Assembly (NCBI GenBank): GCA_016617785.1
Contig: JADILM010000009.1
Span: 372,001 to 436,000, forward strand
Source: Sporobolomyces roseus
Taxonomy: Eukaryota > Basidiomycota > Microbotryomycetes > Sporidiobolales > Sporidiobolaceae
DNA: 64,000 bases
Reading direction: 5' to 3'
A program made the translations under genes and the position numbers. This document shows positions 1-12,477 of this stretch, one piece after another. The notes under the pieces were generated by a model that was not told where the DNA came from, did not search any database, and was given only the letters and a program-made list of their open reading frames with translations. Positions within the stretch are counted from its first letter, which is position 1; every line of letters starts with the position of its first letter.

Positions 1-137
1 TTCGAAGATGCTCTCTGGCTTGTTACCGTCTCCTCCCGCTTCGTCATTTCGCTTTTTCCTTTCTTGAACGATTCTTCGCTCATGCAGCTATCTGATGACC
101 TTGCCGCCAACGTCGGTGAATCAGAAGGTATGTGAAA
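1..137 (+). CDS. possible 3' part of a gene cut by the left edge
   Basis: Frame 1 is open from the first base to a TGA at 135-137. A GTATGT donor-like site at 127 could end an exon there. The translation (FEDALWLVTV at the start) matches no family I know, and no convincing downstream exon was found. This could equally be chance. Confidence 0.2.
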
Positions 138-1029
138 AGCTCTCTCATGGCTCAGCGCTTCGCTCGCCGATGTTTCCGTCGTTCGTCGCGGTCTCTTAGG
201 CTCAAACTTTTCGTCTCTATCGCTGGATGACTGCTTCGTGAAAGGGTCTCGCTCGAGCTCGTATTATCGGAGGACGTGGATATCTGAAGCTCGAAGTCTT
301 TGCTCTTGGGCTACAGCGAAGGGGAACCTCAACGAGCCTTTTCGCTAACACAAATTTCGCTATTCTGACTCTTATCAGATCGCTCAGTGTCTCTCGCTTT
401 GTTCAGAGATCCTCTTCTAGCTAATACTGTATTAAGCCCAAGGTCTGCGCTGCTCGCTTATCGATCAATGCATGCCGCTCTCCGTTGCGAATATTTTTCC
501 TATCGCATCGCCAACGTCTGGGATCGTCATCCGCTCTCGCCCTGTTTCATTCTTGTCGACGACTGACTGTGATACATCTGCCACGACGACGTCGAAAATG
601 ACCGTCGGCAAGTGTCGTTCCAAAGCCGCAGCGAGATTCTTTCACTCGAATTTCGCAAACGGCTTGACCCGCTTACTTGCTTCGATTTTCCCGATAGCGG
701 GGTGATGTACATGTCAAACGGATTGAATTGCGGAGTGATACAGAGTCGATCTGAGTGAAGCGTGGCCGATCCATTCTTTTGCAAAGATTCTCGACTCCGT
801 CACGACAAAATTCATTCGGACTCGTAAAGTGATCGCTCACCTCCACGTTCCGCACTCTCTCTTCTCTACAATACTACGAAGACGACAACGACGGAACGGC
901 ATCAAAGAAAGTCGTCGAAAAATAGGATCGGTTCTCTCCTCGGAAACAACTCCAAAACTTGGTCAGCCTCCTTCTCAGCTCACCTCCCATTGCCGACTCT
1001 CTTCTCCCTTTGCGAGAGAGTGAGGGGGA
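138..1029. other. intergenic / upstream region of the ankyrin gene
   Basis: Only short, mutually overlapping ORFs on both strands, with no family resemblance and no clear splice-site pairs. It probably carries the promoter and leader of the ankyrin gene. I see no RNA gene. Confidence 0.4.
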
Positions 1030-4000
1030 ATGTCCACCTCTTCAGCCCACTCTACCCATACCTCAAGGACCTCTCACTCTTTCGCTCAATCACTGGCTTC
1101 GTTGAGACACTCGAATTCAGCAGGAGGAGGATCGGGAAGTAGGCATCGATTGAAACCTGCTAGTTCAATCTCAAGGCAAGAGAATAGGTTAGGGATCACT
1201 ACGGATTATACAGATCTCAGTTTACATAGTGCTGCAGCGAAAGGGAATGTCGGTGAGTTTCTCTTTCAAAACAACTGCCTCTTTCTCATCAAGTAGCGAC
1301 GTGGGAGATCCCGGACATTTATAGAAGAGCTGGAAGGCAGTATGAGAGTGCTCGTAGGTGCGAGTTGAGTCGATTCTGAGGTGTAGAGACTTGGCGGAGC
1401 TTTCACCGAACGGGATGATGTCGGGGCATCGGAACCATCGCAGGACATCAGGCTATACATCAAGAGCTATCCAAGTACCGTCAGAACGTAGAACTGACGA
1501 AAGATTCAACTTCCGATGTCAATAGGTCTCGTTCAATACGCACTTTCCCATGGTCAACCCGTCAACTCGGTCCTGAATGGAGTGCTACCTTTACACGCTG
1601 CTGCAAGTTCAGGGAACGAGACGGTTGTGAGAATGCTGATAGAGGCGGGAGCGGACGTTAATTCTCCGAGGCTACCGAGAAGATACACGAACGAGAGAAG
1701 TAAAACTTCTGGATTGGCAGCGGGAACTCAAGGTGAGTAGCTCACGAGATTGCTGTCTCGATGATGTGCGATACTGAATACTGAGCTTACTTGTCACAGG
1801 CTCGACACCACTGCATTTCGCTGCTGCAAACGGTCACGTTTCCATCATCAAACTCCTCCTTTCGTATGGCGCAGATGCCAGAGTATCAGAGAAGTACGGG
1901 TTGACACCAGAAACGATCGCTCTACAACAAGGTCACATTGAAGCAGCAGACGTCCTCAAGACTTGGCAACCTCTGTCGTCGTCGCAAGGAGGATCCGACG
2001 ATGCAGCTTCGATTCGTTCGAAAACCTCTCTTCGCTCGATCAACAAGAAACGAATACACCCTCAACGATCTTTCGACGCTATTGCGACCAAGATCTCTCA
2101 GCACGCTGCTCACCCTCACCTTCCCGGTCTCCATTCTTCCGCTTCTATCGCTTCCCTCACTTCTCTCGGCGCATCCTCAGTCAGTCCAAACGCGTCTTCA
2201 AGTCAGATCTCACTCGGCGCTGCGAGTGGACCTTCCGGCTCATCAACTCCAACTCTTGCTCCAAATCGACGATCCTCCATCTCTCACCCTTCTCTCGGCC
2301 TCGCCAAAGACTCAGCTTCGAATCCTCGACGACCGTCTCTACCGAGTGTATGGGAGAAAGCGGCACATCCTCGAGCGACGATTCGACAAGCGCTGGGAAT
2401 GTCAAAGATTGGGAGTAAAGGTTCGGAAGCGGATCGAAGAGCTTTAGTCGAGGCGATGGTCAGTCGAAGTAGTCTAGGAAGTGCGATGGGTGAAGAGTAC
2501 GCGTTGGAAGAGGAGGATGAAGATGAAGAAGAGGAGGGACAGGATGGGGTCAGAGATGAGGAGAGAAAGGAAAAGGAGGAGAGGAGGAGAAGCATGGAAG
2601 TTCATCGACCGCTCAGAATGGATTCATTTACCAAGATGTCCGACTCGACCCCTCCCGCTTCCGCACCTCCTACTCAAACCTCTTTTACCGCATCCGACCT
2701 CAACTCACTCACTTCGACGACTTCGACACTTCGCCCTGATCGATCTCCCGCATTGAGCCGAGCACCATCTGGATCAAAACACGAGCTGTATCGACCACGT
2801 ATGAGTAGTCAGCTATCAATGTCGGAACAAGATGGAGAAGCTGGAGCCGAGGGAACGAAGGTCGATGTGGAATCGGAGCAACACGAAGAGAAGACTCCGT
2901 CGCGCCAAAGATCCGTCTCGAATCCTCAGCCAGAATCGCGATCTCCTCTCCTGCAGCAACTTCATCAGAACCTCCTCGACGATGCAGCAACGACAACAAA
3001 CAGTCCTTTCCTCTACTCCGCTTCGAGCACTACACCTTCTCCCGCTTCTTCTCGACGACCTTCGACTGGCGCAACAGCTGGGCTCGCCGATCATGAACTC
3101 AGCTCCGACGGGTCGAACGCTTCCCGAATGGCGCGCCCTACAGCAGCAGACGTTCGACGAGCCTTCTCGATACAGGTTCAGCAAGATGGACGAAATCGAT
3201 CCGATTCTCTCGGTTCGAGCACTACTTCATCCATCTCACGACCTCCTACCGCCCCCTCCCTCGCCCCTCCTCCTGCTCTCGCTGCTGTTCAGGCCAGAGC
3301 CGAAGCGAATCGAAATCGATCAGATTCGACCGCATCTTCCCTTTCGACCAATTCTTTCCTCGGCAACCAATCCAACTTCTCGTACGCTGGAACGGCGAGT
3401 ACTGCCCCGACAAGTGTTGCCCCGAGTAGTCCAGGAACTCGTGCAGAACAACAATTTCATCTACCCGGAAAAGGAGGAAGAGTCCCCACAAGTCTCGCTC
3501 CTCTATACGAATCGAAGCAATCCCAACTTTCGGATGGAACAACGAGCAATTCTTCGGCTAGTGGATTACCGACAGACAAAGATCAGCTCCTCTCGCTCAC
3601 TCGTGCTCAAGCGAGATCGAGGGTTCAAAAAGCTGAAAGAGACTTGCTCTCGTATCAACCCTCTTCTTCGAAAACCTCGAACGCTTCGTCTGGAAACAAC
3701 AGTGGTGGAAGCAAATTGAGCTTGAGGGATCAGTTGGCGTTGTATGGCAAGAGTTTGGCGATCGAACGAGAAGTCGTTGCGAAGGAGAAGAGGGAGGAAG
3801 ACGAGAAGGAGAAGAAAGGGGATGCGAATGGTGGCTTCAGGATCGAGACTATCGGATCCAGTTCGAAGCGTGCGTTCCTTTCCTTTCTCGCACTTTCGCC
3901 ATTTGTTGAAAACGCTGACGATACCCTTTTTCTTACCATTGTAGCCGTCACCACATCTTCACCGGTCACCAAAAGTTCCACAGCTTCTACCCAAACCTCT

Positions 4001-4612
4001 GCCTCGATTCCTCCTGTTCCAGCTTGGCGTGCAGTTCCAACTGGAGATCGACTCATGCCCCCTCCGACTCTTCCTCACGTTCGTCAATCCGTTTCTCCTC
4101 GCCGACATCATCGAGGAACTCCCACGATTCCCGAACACCCTACTCCGACGACTTCTACTCCGTCGACCGCAAAGTCTTCTCCGAACTCGAAAGACAAGGA
4201 AAAGGAATTCGAACATCCCTCTTCACCTCTCGCAAACGAAAAGCTTTCTCACCGAAGACCTTCGACTCCCACCTCAATCACTGGCTCAACGGTATCTGGA
4301 GGAGGAGCAGGAACAGCTCCAACCGGAGCAGTCCTCGGTACTGGAATTGGAGGAGTACAATTCGTCGAAGTTGCGAAAGAACCTCCTCACCCTCATCACC
4401 ATCACCATTCCTCTTCGTCTCCTCACCACAAGCACGCAACAGGGAAAGTATCGGATCGATCTCACTCGGACAAGGGAACGAGCGTTACTACGAGCGTGCG
4501 AGATCAAGTCGAGGAGGAGAGAAGGGAGAAAGAGAGGAGGGAAGCTTCTATTCCTCGAGCGGTTCTCACTGCGAGTGGGAAGAAGAAGGGAATCAAAGGT
4601 TGGTTCAAGTAG
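1030..4612 (+). CDS. ankyrin-repeat protein with long low-complexity tail
   Basis: Starts at ATG 1030 (MSTSSAHSTHTS). Introns at 1253-1526 and 1733-1799 interrupt the ankyrin block, and a third lies at 3870-3944. After splicing, at least three ankyrin repeats are visible: DLSLHSAAAKGNV, VLPLHAAASSGNETVVRMLI and STPLHFAAANGHVSIIKLLL. They fill roughly residues 60-210. The remaining 800 or so residues are Ser/Thr/Pro-rich and probably disordered. They include an acidic run, a His-rich stretch (PHPHHHHHSSSSPHHKH) and a basic end, GKKKGIKGWFK. Ankyrin repeats mediate protein binding, so this is probably a cytosolic scaffold, but partner and pathway cannot be read from the sequence. It is not a palmitoyltransferase of the Akr1 type, because there is no DHHC motif and no membrane span. 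Confidence 0.85.
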
Positions 4613-4956
4613 TAAAGGTGTTTTTTGTCTATATTCTCTCTCCTCTCCGTCGTTGTCGAGCTATCTTTCGTTCGGATTCCCCTTTTTCACTTTTTGTTGT
4701 CCTCTGGATTATTCCGTGATCTATGTATCTCTGATCTCTCATCGTTGTTGTTCTCATGCAAACGTCGACTTGTCTCCCATCTTGTAACGATCAAGGAGGC
4801 CGAGGCAAAGTGAAAAGACCCTCCCTTTTATTAATGCGAAATCTAGAACAAAAGCAAGTCGAAATGCTAGGTCATTGAAATGTTCACCTCGCTTTCCTGC
4901 CTTTTCTACCACACCACCCAGCCAATACCCAGAACGTGAAGGAGAGAGGAAGACGA
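4613..4956. other. 3' and 5' flanks between ankyrin and kinase genes
   Basis: A T/C-rich stretch after the TAG at 4610-4612, then the leader of the kinase gene. No gene seen. Confidence 0.4.
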
Positions 4957-7900
4957 ATGTCCTCGCCTTTCCCTCACCTTCCTCTCGTTTCATTCGACTC
5001 GATATCACTTCGGATACAAGACTTTTCGCCAGCAGCAGCTCGAATCTTTGGCCGTGACTGGATAAGGGACAAAGCTACAAGGGTAGAATGTACGGCAGGG
5101 GATTTACTAGTCAGATCAAAGGGAGATGAGGGATGTGAGATCGCTCTGGGGAGAATTCGGGAGAAGTTAGGTTACCTGGCCAACGAAACAGAACAACTCG
5201 CCTGGGGTCAGAGTGTGGTACTCGAGTACTATGTCGATCAAGGGAAGACTGGGGAGAAGGAAGAATTGAAGGCGGACGTTCTCGTTTCCTACGAAAAAGT
5301 CGACGGATCATCAAAGGAGACGACGAACGGTCAAGACAGTGAAGGATTGTATACTATCATCTTTCTTCGACCACACGACGCCGATAACCTCGAAACGGAT
5401 CTCCCGCCAACTTCGCCTCCAGTTCTTTCCCCCCTCTCTGCCGACAACCCTATTCTATCGTCGTCTCCCCCTCGACTATCGCCTCCTCCTTCTCACAATT
5501 CCGTCCCTGCCGTCATTCCTACGTCGTACATCAAGCAGCTGCTATCGGTGACGGGAGCAGAAACGACAGACTCGAAGAGCGACAATGGGGACCTCGCGAA
5601 CTCGACTTCGACTGGCAGCATCAGATCAGCCTCTTTCTCCTCCTCGAGACGATCGGCGAGACCAACCATCGGCAAAGATCGCGAGAAGCTCCCTATCTCG
5701 TCTGAAACTGCCTTTATGCTCTCGCACGCAATTGCAAAATTCACAGACGATGGCGACACCTCGACCCCATCCGGCTCGCGTTCGCGCTCGATGCCTGCCT
5801 CCCCTCGATACAAAACAACAGCTCTCAGACCAATGTCGCCTGTAGAGTCTCCCCCGTCAAGCGGCGTTGTGACCTCTCCCCCGAAATCCAATTCCGCTTC
5901 TCCCTTAAACCTCACTCTCGACCGCTCAACCATTCACTCAGCATCTGACCTACCTCCCTCGATGCCGGTTTCGATCTCAACAGGTTCATCATCCTACCCT
6001 GGTGGCTTCCCTTCTTCAAACGGTCAGGTCGAAAACACTGTTCAATCGCGAGATTTCGTCTCTCACCAGGAGAACCAATGCCACGATGTCGAGTCTCACC
6101 ACTTCTCCTCGGACAACCACGTTCCGGAAGAAGTCTTGCAAAGTGTTCACAGTATCCTCTCTCATTCGCCATCGAGTAGTCCGACGCCCGATTCGTCGAA
6201 CAAAGACAAATTCGACAGCGATCTCGAATCGGTGGATCCTTCTGATCAAGGATCAGAAATGCCTCTATCGCCAAGTGGTACAGCTCGAACTCCGTTGAGT
6301 CTCGACGAGCTGACTGATCTTGTCGAAGTGCAACCTCAAGTGAGTTCTCCTACATTCTTTCTTCGCGCATTCGCGAAAATTGACCTGAACTCGACTCGTT
6401 TAGATTTGCTTCATCGCTGATTGCGAAGGACAAGTAAAGTGGTTTAATGACGCATGGTATCGGTATACTGGCCTCGATAATCGATATCACTTGAGTTTCG
6501 AGAAATGGATGTGTACGTCGTACTTTCGCTCGAATACGTCTACGCTTTAGCTCACCTCCAATCGTTCCGTTAGCTCTCTTCCATCCCGACGATCTACCGT
6601 CGGCGCTCAAGATCTATATCGGCGCAATGCAATCTGGAGAACCGTTCAAAATGGAGTATCGAATTAAGAACAAAGACGACGAACTTCGATGGATGGTTTG
6701 CCACGGTCGAGCGGCGAAAGATGCGGACGGAAAGATTCTCGGATGGTTTTGCTCGATCACGGATGTGGAGGAACTCGTTCAGACCCGTCACGAAGCCTTA
6801 TTGATTCAGGAACGAATCAAAGCTGTCCTCGAAGGATCTCGTAAGCTCTTCGTTTTGAACACTGAAGCGACTCTGCGCTGACAGCTCTTTCGGTCAAACA
6901 GGAACCTTCTTGCTTTCGGTCAACTCAGAACTCAACATTACCTTTTTCGAAGGTTCACTCGACGCTCCTACCTCGATCTCCCCTAAAGCTCAAGAAGCGC
7001 TGTTCGGCAAAGACTTGAGTGACTTTTTGAACGACTCGGAGTTACTCGAAGCTGCTCGAAAGATCCTCGATGAAGAGGAAACCGAGATTGGAATGTTGCG
7101 AGAGATCGTTCGTCCCGACGGAAAAGTATCCTGGGCTCGCTTCCGAGTGAGTTCTCTTCTTCATCAGCACGAGTAGTACCTGATATTCTCTGTCGCGTTT
7201 ACAGCTTGTTCCTCTCGTCGGCGATCCCTCAATCCCCGAGACAGCTCCTGATGCGGGAGCTGTTCATGGCGTTATCATTGTTGGTGCAGACGTTACGGAA
7301 GTGGTCAGGACGGAGAACGAACTACAAAAGACTCGATGTGAACAAGTTGAACTCGAATCGAGGGAGAAAGTAGCGCAAGAAGCGAATCGACTCAAGTTTG
7401 TTCAATCTTTCTTCTTTTCGTTCGTGGAACAGCTACTGACTCGCCCACGTACTCTTATCAGAACCGAATTCTTGACGACTATGAGTCACGAGCTACGGAG
7501 TCCGATTGCGCAAATCATGGGAGTGATGGAGCTAGTACTAGCAGACGATACCCTCGCAGAGGATCACCGAAGACTGATAGGAAAAGCGGTGGGAAGCGGA
7601 GAAGTCCTCCTCGACTTGATTGGTGCCGTACTCGTGCGTGTTCTCTCCTACTCTTCGGATCTATCGCTTCGCTGACAGCCTCTGATTGCGACCAGGACGT
7701 TCGAAAAGTAGAGGCAGGAGAGTTGACTCTCGAAACTCAACCCTTCCTACTCTCGCAAGTTATCGAAGATGCTCGACTATTCTCGGTCACTGCTCAAGCG
7801 AAGGGTCTACACTTCGAGGAGGATATCGGAGACTTCTACGAGGGAACGGTACTCGGCGATCGATTGCGATTGCGACAGATTTTGACGAACGCCCTCTCGA

Positions 7901-9037
7901 ATGCCGTCAAGGCAAGCTTTTCCTCTCCTCTTCCCTCTCTAATCTACTGACACCTCAAGCCTCTCCTGTAGTTTACACCGTCGGGATCTGTCACTTTTCG
8001 TGTTCGTCAAGCAGAGGAATCAGAAACTGCGATCCGATTAGCGATCGAAGTCGAAGACACTGGAGTCGGTATCGAAGATTCTGTTCTACCAACACTGTTC
8101 CAACCTTTCCGTCAAGCGAACTCTGGTACGGCTCGTCAATTCGGAGGAACGGGACTTGGGCTCGTTATTGCTAAAAAGGTTGGTCTCGATTCCATTCGTT
8201 CCCTTTCCGCTTTGAGCTGAGCATTTCGTCTGCAGCTCGTCGAATTGATGAAGGGGAGCGTCGTGCTCAAGTCTCAATACGGCAAAGGAACGAAATTCAC
8301 CATTTCATTGTCACTGGCGAAAGCTCCTCTGCTCGATGTAAAAGATTTCGTCGGATCGAAGCACCTCGTTCCAGCAACTTCTCCTGCTGAAGCTCTCAAA
8401 CTTGATCACACGGAGAAAGCCGTCGCTGCTCATCGTGAAAGGAGGAGACCGGAGGATGTCCGAGTCCTTCTTGCGGAAGATAATGCTTTGATTCGAGAAA
8501 TTGTAACGAGAACCTTGAGGGGAATGAAGGTGAGCTTCGTGGTCTGCTTCATTGATGCTAGGTGTGTACTAACGTTTTTCAAGCGCAGTTCAACGTGGAT
8601 GCTGTCGAAGATGGTTACCAATGTCTCGCGAAACTCGAAACCGAGGAGTACGATGTCATTCTCATGGATGTGAGTTACAACTCGAGTTCACTACGAGCGT
8701 ACATCACGAACTGACCAGAATCAATTCTACAGGGTCAAATGCCTGGACTTGATGGTTATCAGACTTCTCGAGGTGAGTTGCTTTCCTTCTCTCCTCCCCT
8801 GCTGCGACTGAAAGGCTGACCCCTCTGCCCGCTGTAGCTATCCGACAAGATCCCAAACTACGCGATGTTCGAATCATTGCGCTCACTGCTTCAGCCATCG
8901 CAGGAGATCGAGAACGATGTCTCGACGCAGGAATGTCGACGTACCTCGCAAAACCAGTCCGAGCGAACGATCTACAACGCACCATCTTCGAGCAAGTCGA
9001 GTTGCTTGACGCCGAGAAAGGTCTGTCGGATTCTTAG
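4957..9037 (+). CDS. soluble PAS hybrid histidine kinase
   Basis: About 1,130 residues over about a dozen exons. The first in-frame ATG is at 4957 ([10 protein letters not shown]); an upstream GTG at 4936 is not a likely start. The N-terminus resembles a degenerate PAS fold. A long Ser/Pro-rich linker follows, then a clear PAS domain from about residue 465 (WYRYTGLDN, then [12 protein letters not shown]). Next come HisKA with the phospho-acceptor His in [12 protein letters not shown], and an HATPase with N box ([12 protein letters not shown]), G1 box (DTGVGIEDS) and G2 box ([13 protein letters not shown]). A receiver domain ends the protein, with [11 protein letters not shown], the phospho-Asp in [14 protein letters not shown], and a conserved Lys in [12 protein letters not shown]. 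No membrane segment is visible, so it should be a cytosolic sensor feeding a His-Asp phosphorelay through an Hpt protein. The signal sensed is unknown. All key residues are present. Confidence 0.93.
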
Positions 9038-9615
9038 GGGGCACGGTCGACGAGGGAAGTGGGCAAGAGAGAGAAGGAAGAAAACGGACATTTTACGAAG
9101 TGCAGTCGGATTCCATGTTGTCTTGTATCAGTAAGCATTGTTCATAGCTCTACTGCATGCCCATATTATGTTCTTAGTAGGATTCGCATCGTCGTATCTC
9201 TGTCGTAAATGTTCACTTTGTCGTTTATTTCGCTTCGTTGTCTCCCACTCCCCTTCGCGAGTCTCCAGATCCACTACCTTCGAAGATGGCTCTCGCTGCT
9301 ATCTCAGGTCAAAGCCATGTCAGAAAAAGAGCCCTTGTCGACGAAATCGATGTCAGCTGCGAAGAGTTTTGTTTTCTCGAACTTGGAAATTATCATTCAT
9401 TTTGTTCGGTCTCCTTCAGCACACTCTCCGCTTTTCACCTCACAGTACTTCACCAGCAACCTGCAGCGCTCATCTGGGGTTGTACGGGACGGATCAAGCC
9501 AACAAGATCAATAAGCTAGAGTTCGCTCATTTGCGTCGATCAGAATCAGATCAACATCGAAACTACACTTCAACTCGACCCGAGATCAAGGTGGTGATAG
9601 GCTAGGAGGACAAAA
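9038..9615. other. intergenic region
   Basis: Several short overlapping ORFs with ordinary composition but no recognisable product. It probably holds the kinase 3' end and the promoter of the next gene. Confidence 0.4.
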
Positions 9616-11571
9616 ATGGCTGGTGAGTCTCATCTCTCATGTTCAGCTGGACTCCCAAGGCAAGAGGAAAGGGAGAGAAGGGGATTTCTTCATCGACTGG
9701 GGTTGAAGGAAAACGTGAATCTCCTTCGTGACAACGCGGGAGTGGGTGCGAATTAGACCAGAGGCTAGATAGAAGGTATTGGATCGGAGTTCTACAGCGG
9801 AACACAGGTCGGAGGGTCACAGAAGGACGTAAGAAGCGATTCAATCGAGAAAAGTCTATCCGTCATTCGTTATTTCGGTCAAGTTCAGGCTACCGGTGGA
9901 GGAGCTATACAGTACTGGACGCTATATAGCTCGAGAAGAGGACCCACTTCCTCGAAGGGTCGCATCCCGCCTCGGATCGAGGAAAAAAGTCTTGGTGTTA
10001 TCCAGAAGAAGGAACTCGACCATTCACGACATTGCGAGGTTAAAAGCTGAACGGTAGATTGTAGGACGTGTGAAAAGATAGGGGGGCTGGTTCAACCGGA
10101 GAAAGGGCCGCAGCGGAAAACTCGAAACTGACAATTCCATCTTCTTCCTTGCGTTTTCGCAGAACCAGCACCATCATCAACCGGGGCTCCAGCGCCAGAT
10201 ATCGCACCGGCAACCCAGATCGTTCCGACAGTCGGTCTCGATGGAAAGCCCATCTCAGCAGGAGCGAATACCTCGAACGATGGACCAGCAGAGTTTCCGG
10301 CAGCAGCAATCGCGATTATTTCGATTGTCGGCGGTCTGATCGCATTATTCGTCGCATACAGATTGTATGTGTGGTCGTATGGATGGTTCAGGCATCAGAG
10401 GGATGAGGAGGATGCATTACCTGAAACGAGAGCATTAGCGGGAGGAGGGATTTCGCCAGGAGGATTCGCAACTTTGCCGAGTCAGGCTAGTTTCGCACCA
10501 CCGGTCGGAGCAGGGTCGATGGCTGGAAGGAAGTCTCCAAGTGGGTTTGGATCGTACGGAAGGACGAGAGAGCACAGTTGGGGAGGGGAAAGTTGGGGCG
10601 GAATCAACGAAAAGGGCGATCTATCTCCATCATCGCCTTACGCTACGACACCGACTGGACCGGGATCAGATATCAGTCGAGGAGGATCGCCCAACTCTGA
10701 CGGACGCTCCCAATTATCTCCTTCCCCTTTCCCTCAATCGTCAACTCGAGGTTCTCTCGCTCCTTCTTACCCTCGCCGATCCTACGCTCACGGCTCCCAA
10801 CCTCTCCTCATTCACTCTCGAACCGCTTCTTCTTTCTCTTCCGGTCAAATTATGCCTTCTGGAAACCGAATCTCTGGAGCGCCTCACAACCCTCACTCTC
10901 GAATCGAAGTCATTCCTCCAGCTCCTCTCGCCCCTCCTCCTGGTGCTATCGTACAAACCGACAAAGCGACTCTCGATTTCGCGCCGAGTGCAGGGATCGG
11001 TCAACGTGGAGATGAGAACACGGCAGAGGAATGGCTGAACCTCGCTTCTCCGACAAACGAGCAACAAGAAACCCTCGCCAGTCCTCACCACTACGATCCG
11101 AATTACTATGGATCACAATCGAGTCCCAGACAACACGCTTTCCCTCCTTCATCGAGCGGACCTTCCTCCTCTAGTTCTTCTTCCTCTCAACAACAACAAC
11201 ACCAAAATCGAATGAGAGGACGACCTTCTCTCCCTCATCTCCGCCCATCTCCTTCCTCCGGAGTCCCTTCCCTCAACTCTCCTCGTGATCTATCAGCTTC
11301 TACCTCCGGATCCGGTTCGGGAGGTAGACCCTCAGCCAATTCATCAGATTCCTCCCTTTCTTTCGGCGCATCACGTCCTGGGCCTCCACCTCCTCCCCTC
11401 AAGATCGTTACTCCGGGTCACTCGGCGACAAACTCGATTAATGTCAGCGATGAAAGTCAGGGAGAGAGAAGCCCGCTCGATAAGTTGCAGAGACGGATGG
11501 AGAGGGAAGCGAGGGGTTTAAGTATGCTCGGTGCACCTGAAGGATCAGAACGAATTAGGGAGAGACAGTAG
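9616..11571 (+). CDS. single-pass membrane protein, Ser/Pro-rich tail
   Basis: The start is ATG 9616, giving Met-Ala plus one base before a GTGAGT donor at 9623. The acceptor at 10161-10162 restores frame as MAEPAPSS. A short Pro/Ala-rich N-terminus precedes one helix (AIAIISIVGGLIALFVAYRL, about residues 50-70). About 390 residues of Ser/Pro/Gly-rich, probably disordered sequence follow, ending in a charged stretch (DKLQRRMEREARGL). With no signal peptide and one internal span, a type III (N-out) membrane protein with a long cytosolic tail is the likely topology. It may be a cell-surface or secretory-pathway adaptor. I do not recognise the family. The first exon is tiny and the 540-bp intron is the longest noted in the window, so the start is good but not certain. 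Confidence 0.7.
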
Positions 11572-12477
11572 GGGAAGAATCGCTCTACGATTCTTGCGCC
11601 TTTGTGAGTCAATGATCTTCTGTCGAATCTGCGCTGACAGCATGAAACTGAATCTGATACTCCATCGTTTCGCAGACTACTCCCTCCCACTCTCAACAGA
11701 CACTTTCCCCATCATACTAATGTTGTACATCTACTCCCCTCGACCTTCATCTCTCCTCTTCCGTCGACTCGGAAACCTTCTCGAAAACTGCCTTTCCTCC
11801 TTCTTCCTACTTCGACACTACTACCCTTCCCGGCTCCTCGCTAATTACCTTGCTCTCTCTCTCTCGCATATCGTATCCCCCCTTCGCCTCACGTCTATTG
11901 AAAGAAGGTTGCATATTCTTATGATTTCCTATCCTCTCCCTTTCTTTCTCTCTCTCTCTTTCTCCTCCCTCGCCATCTACGATCATATCTTCGCTTTTCT
12001 CTCTCTTTATCGTCTTATGCCGTACCCCTTGTCCTCATAGAACTGTGATTGTTTTGTTTGCCTTGACTGAATCGTCTGAATGTCAATATCCTCCTTTTTT
12101 TTTGTTCACTCTCGCTTCGTTCGCTACCTGTGACTTACTCTGGCTTTGCTTTGTTTGATCTCTTACGAATGAGTTGGACTCGAATGATGATTCGCGAGTT
12201 GGAGACTTCTGCCCTTCGATGCTCAAAATAGCCGTTTGAACTCTCCAACTTCTCGTTCCATTCTCTTCCTCCTCTTCTCTCCTTCACTTTGCTTTTCAGT
12301 TCTCCTCTTCCACTTCTTCGATCTCAGCCCGGTGCTAGATCTCCCTTTCAATCTTCCTTCACCTACTGAACACTTTCGGTTTTCCTTTTCACTTCCTCTC
12401 TATTTCGACCTTGCCACCATCTCCCTGTCTCTTCTCCTTGTCCTATCTCGCCGGTCGAGATCTATTCTCTAACAACT
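11572..12477. other. C/T-rich intergenic region
   Basis: Strongly pyrimidine-rich on +, as expected for 3' UTR plus the long leader of a well-expressed secreted-protein gene. The ORFs here are Ser/Leu/Phe-rich by-products of that composition. No gene seen. Confidence 0.5.

Noticed and set aside
11531..12472. Leu/Ser/Phe-rich ORFs suggesting membrane proteins
   Set aside because: Composition artefacts of C/T-rich intergenic DNA.
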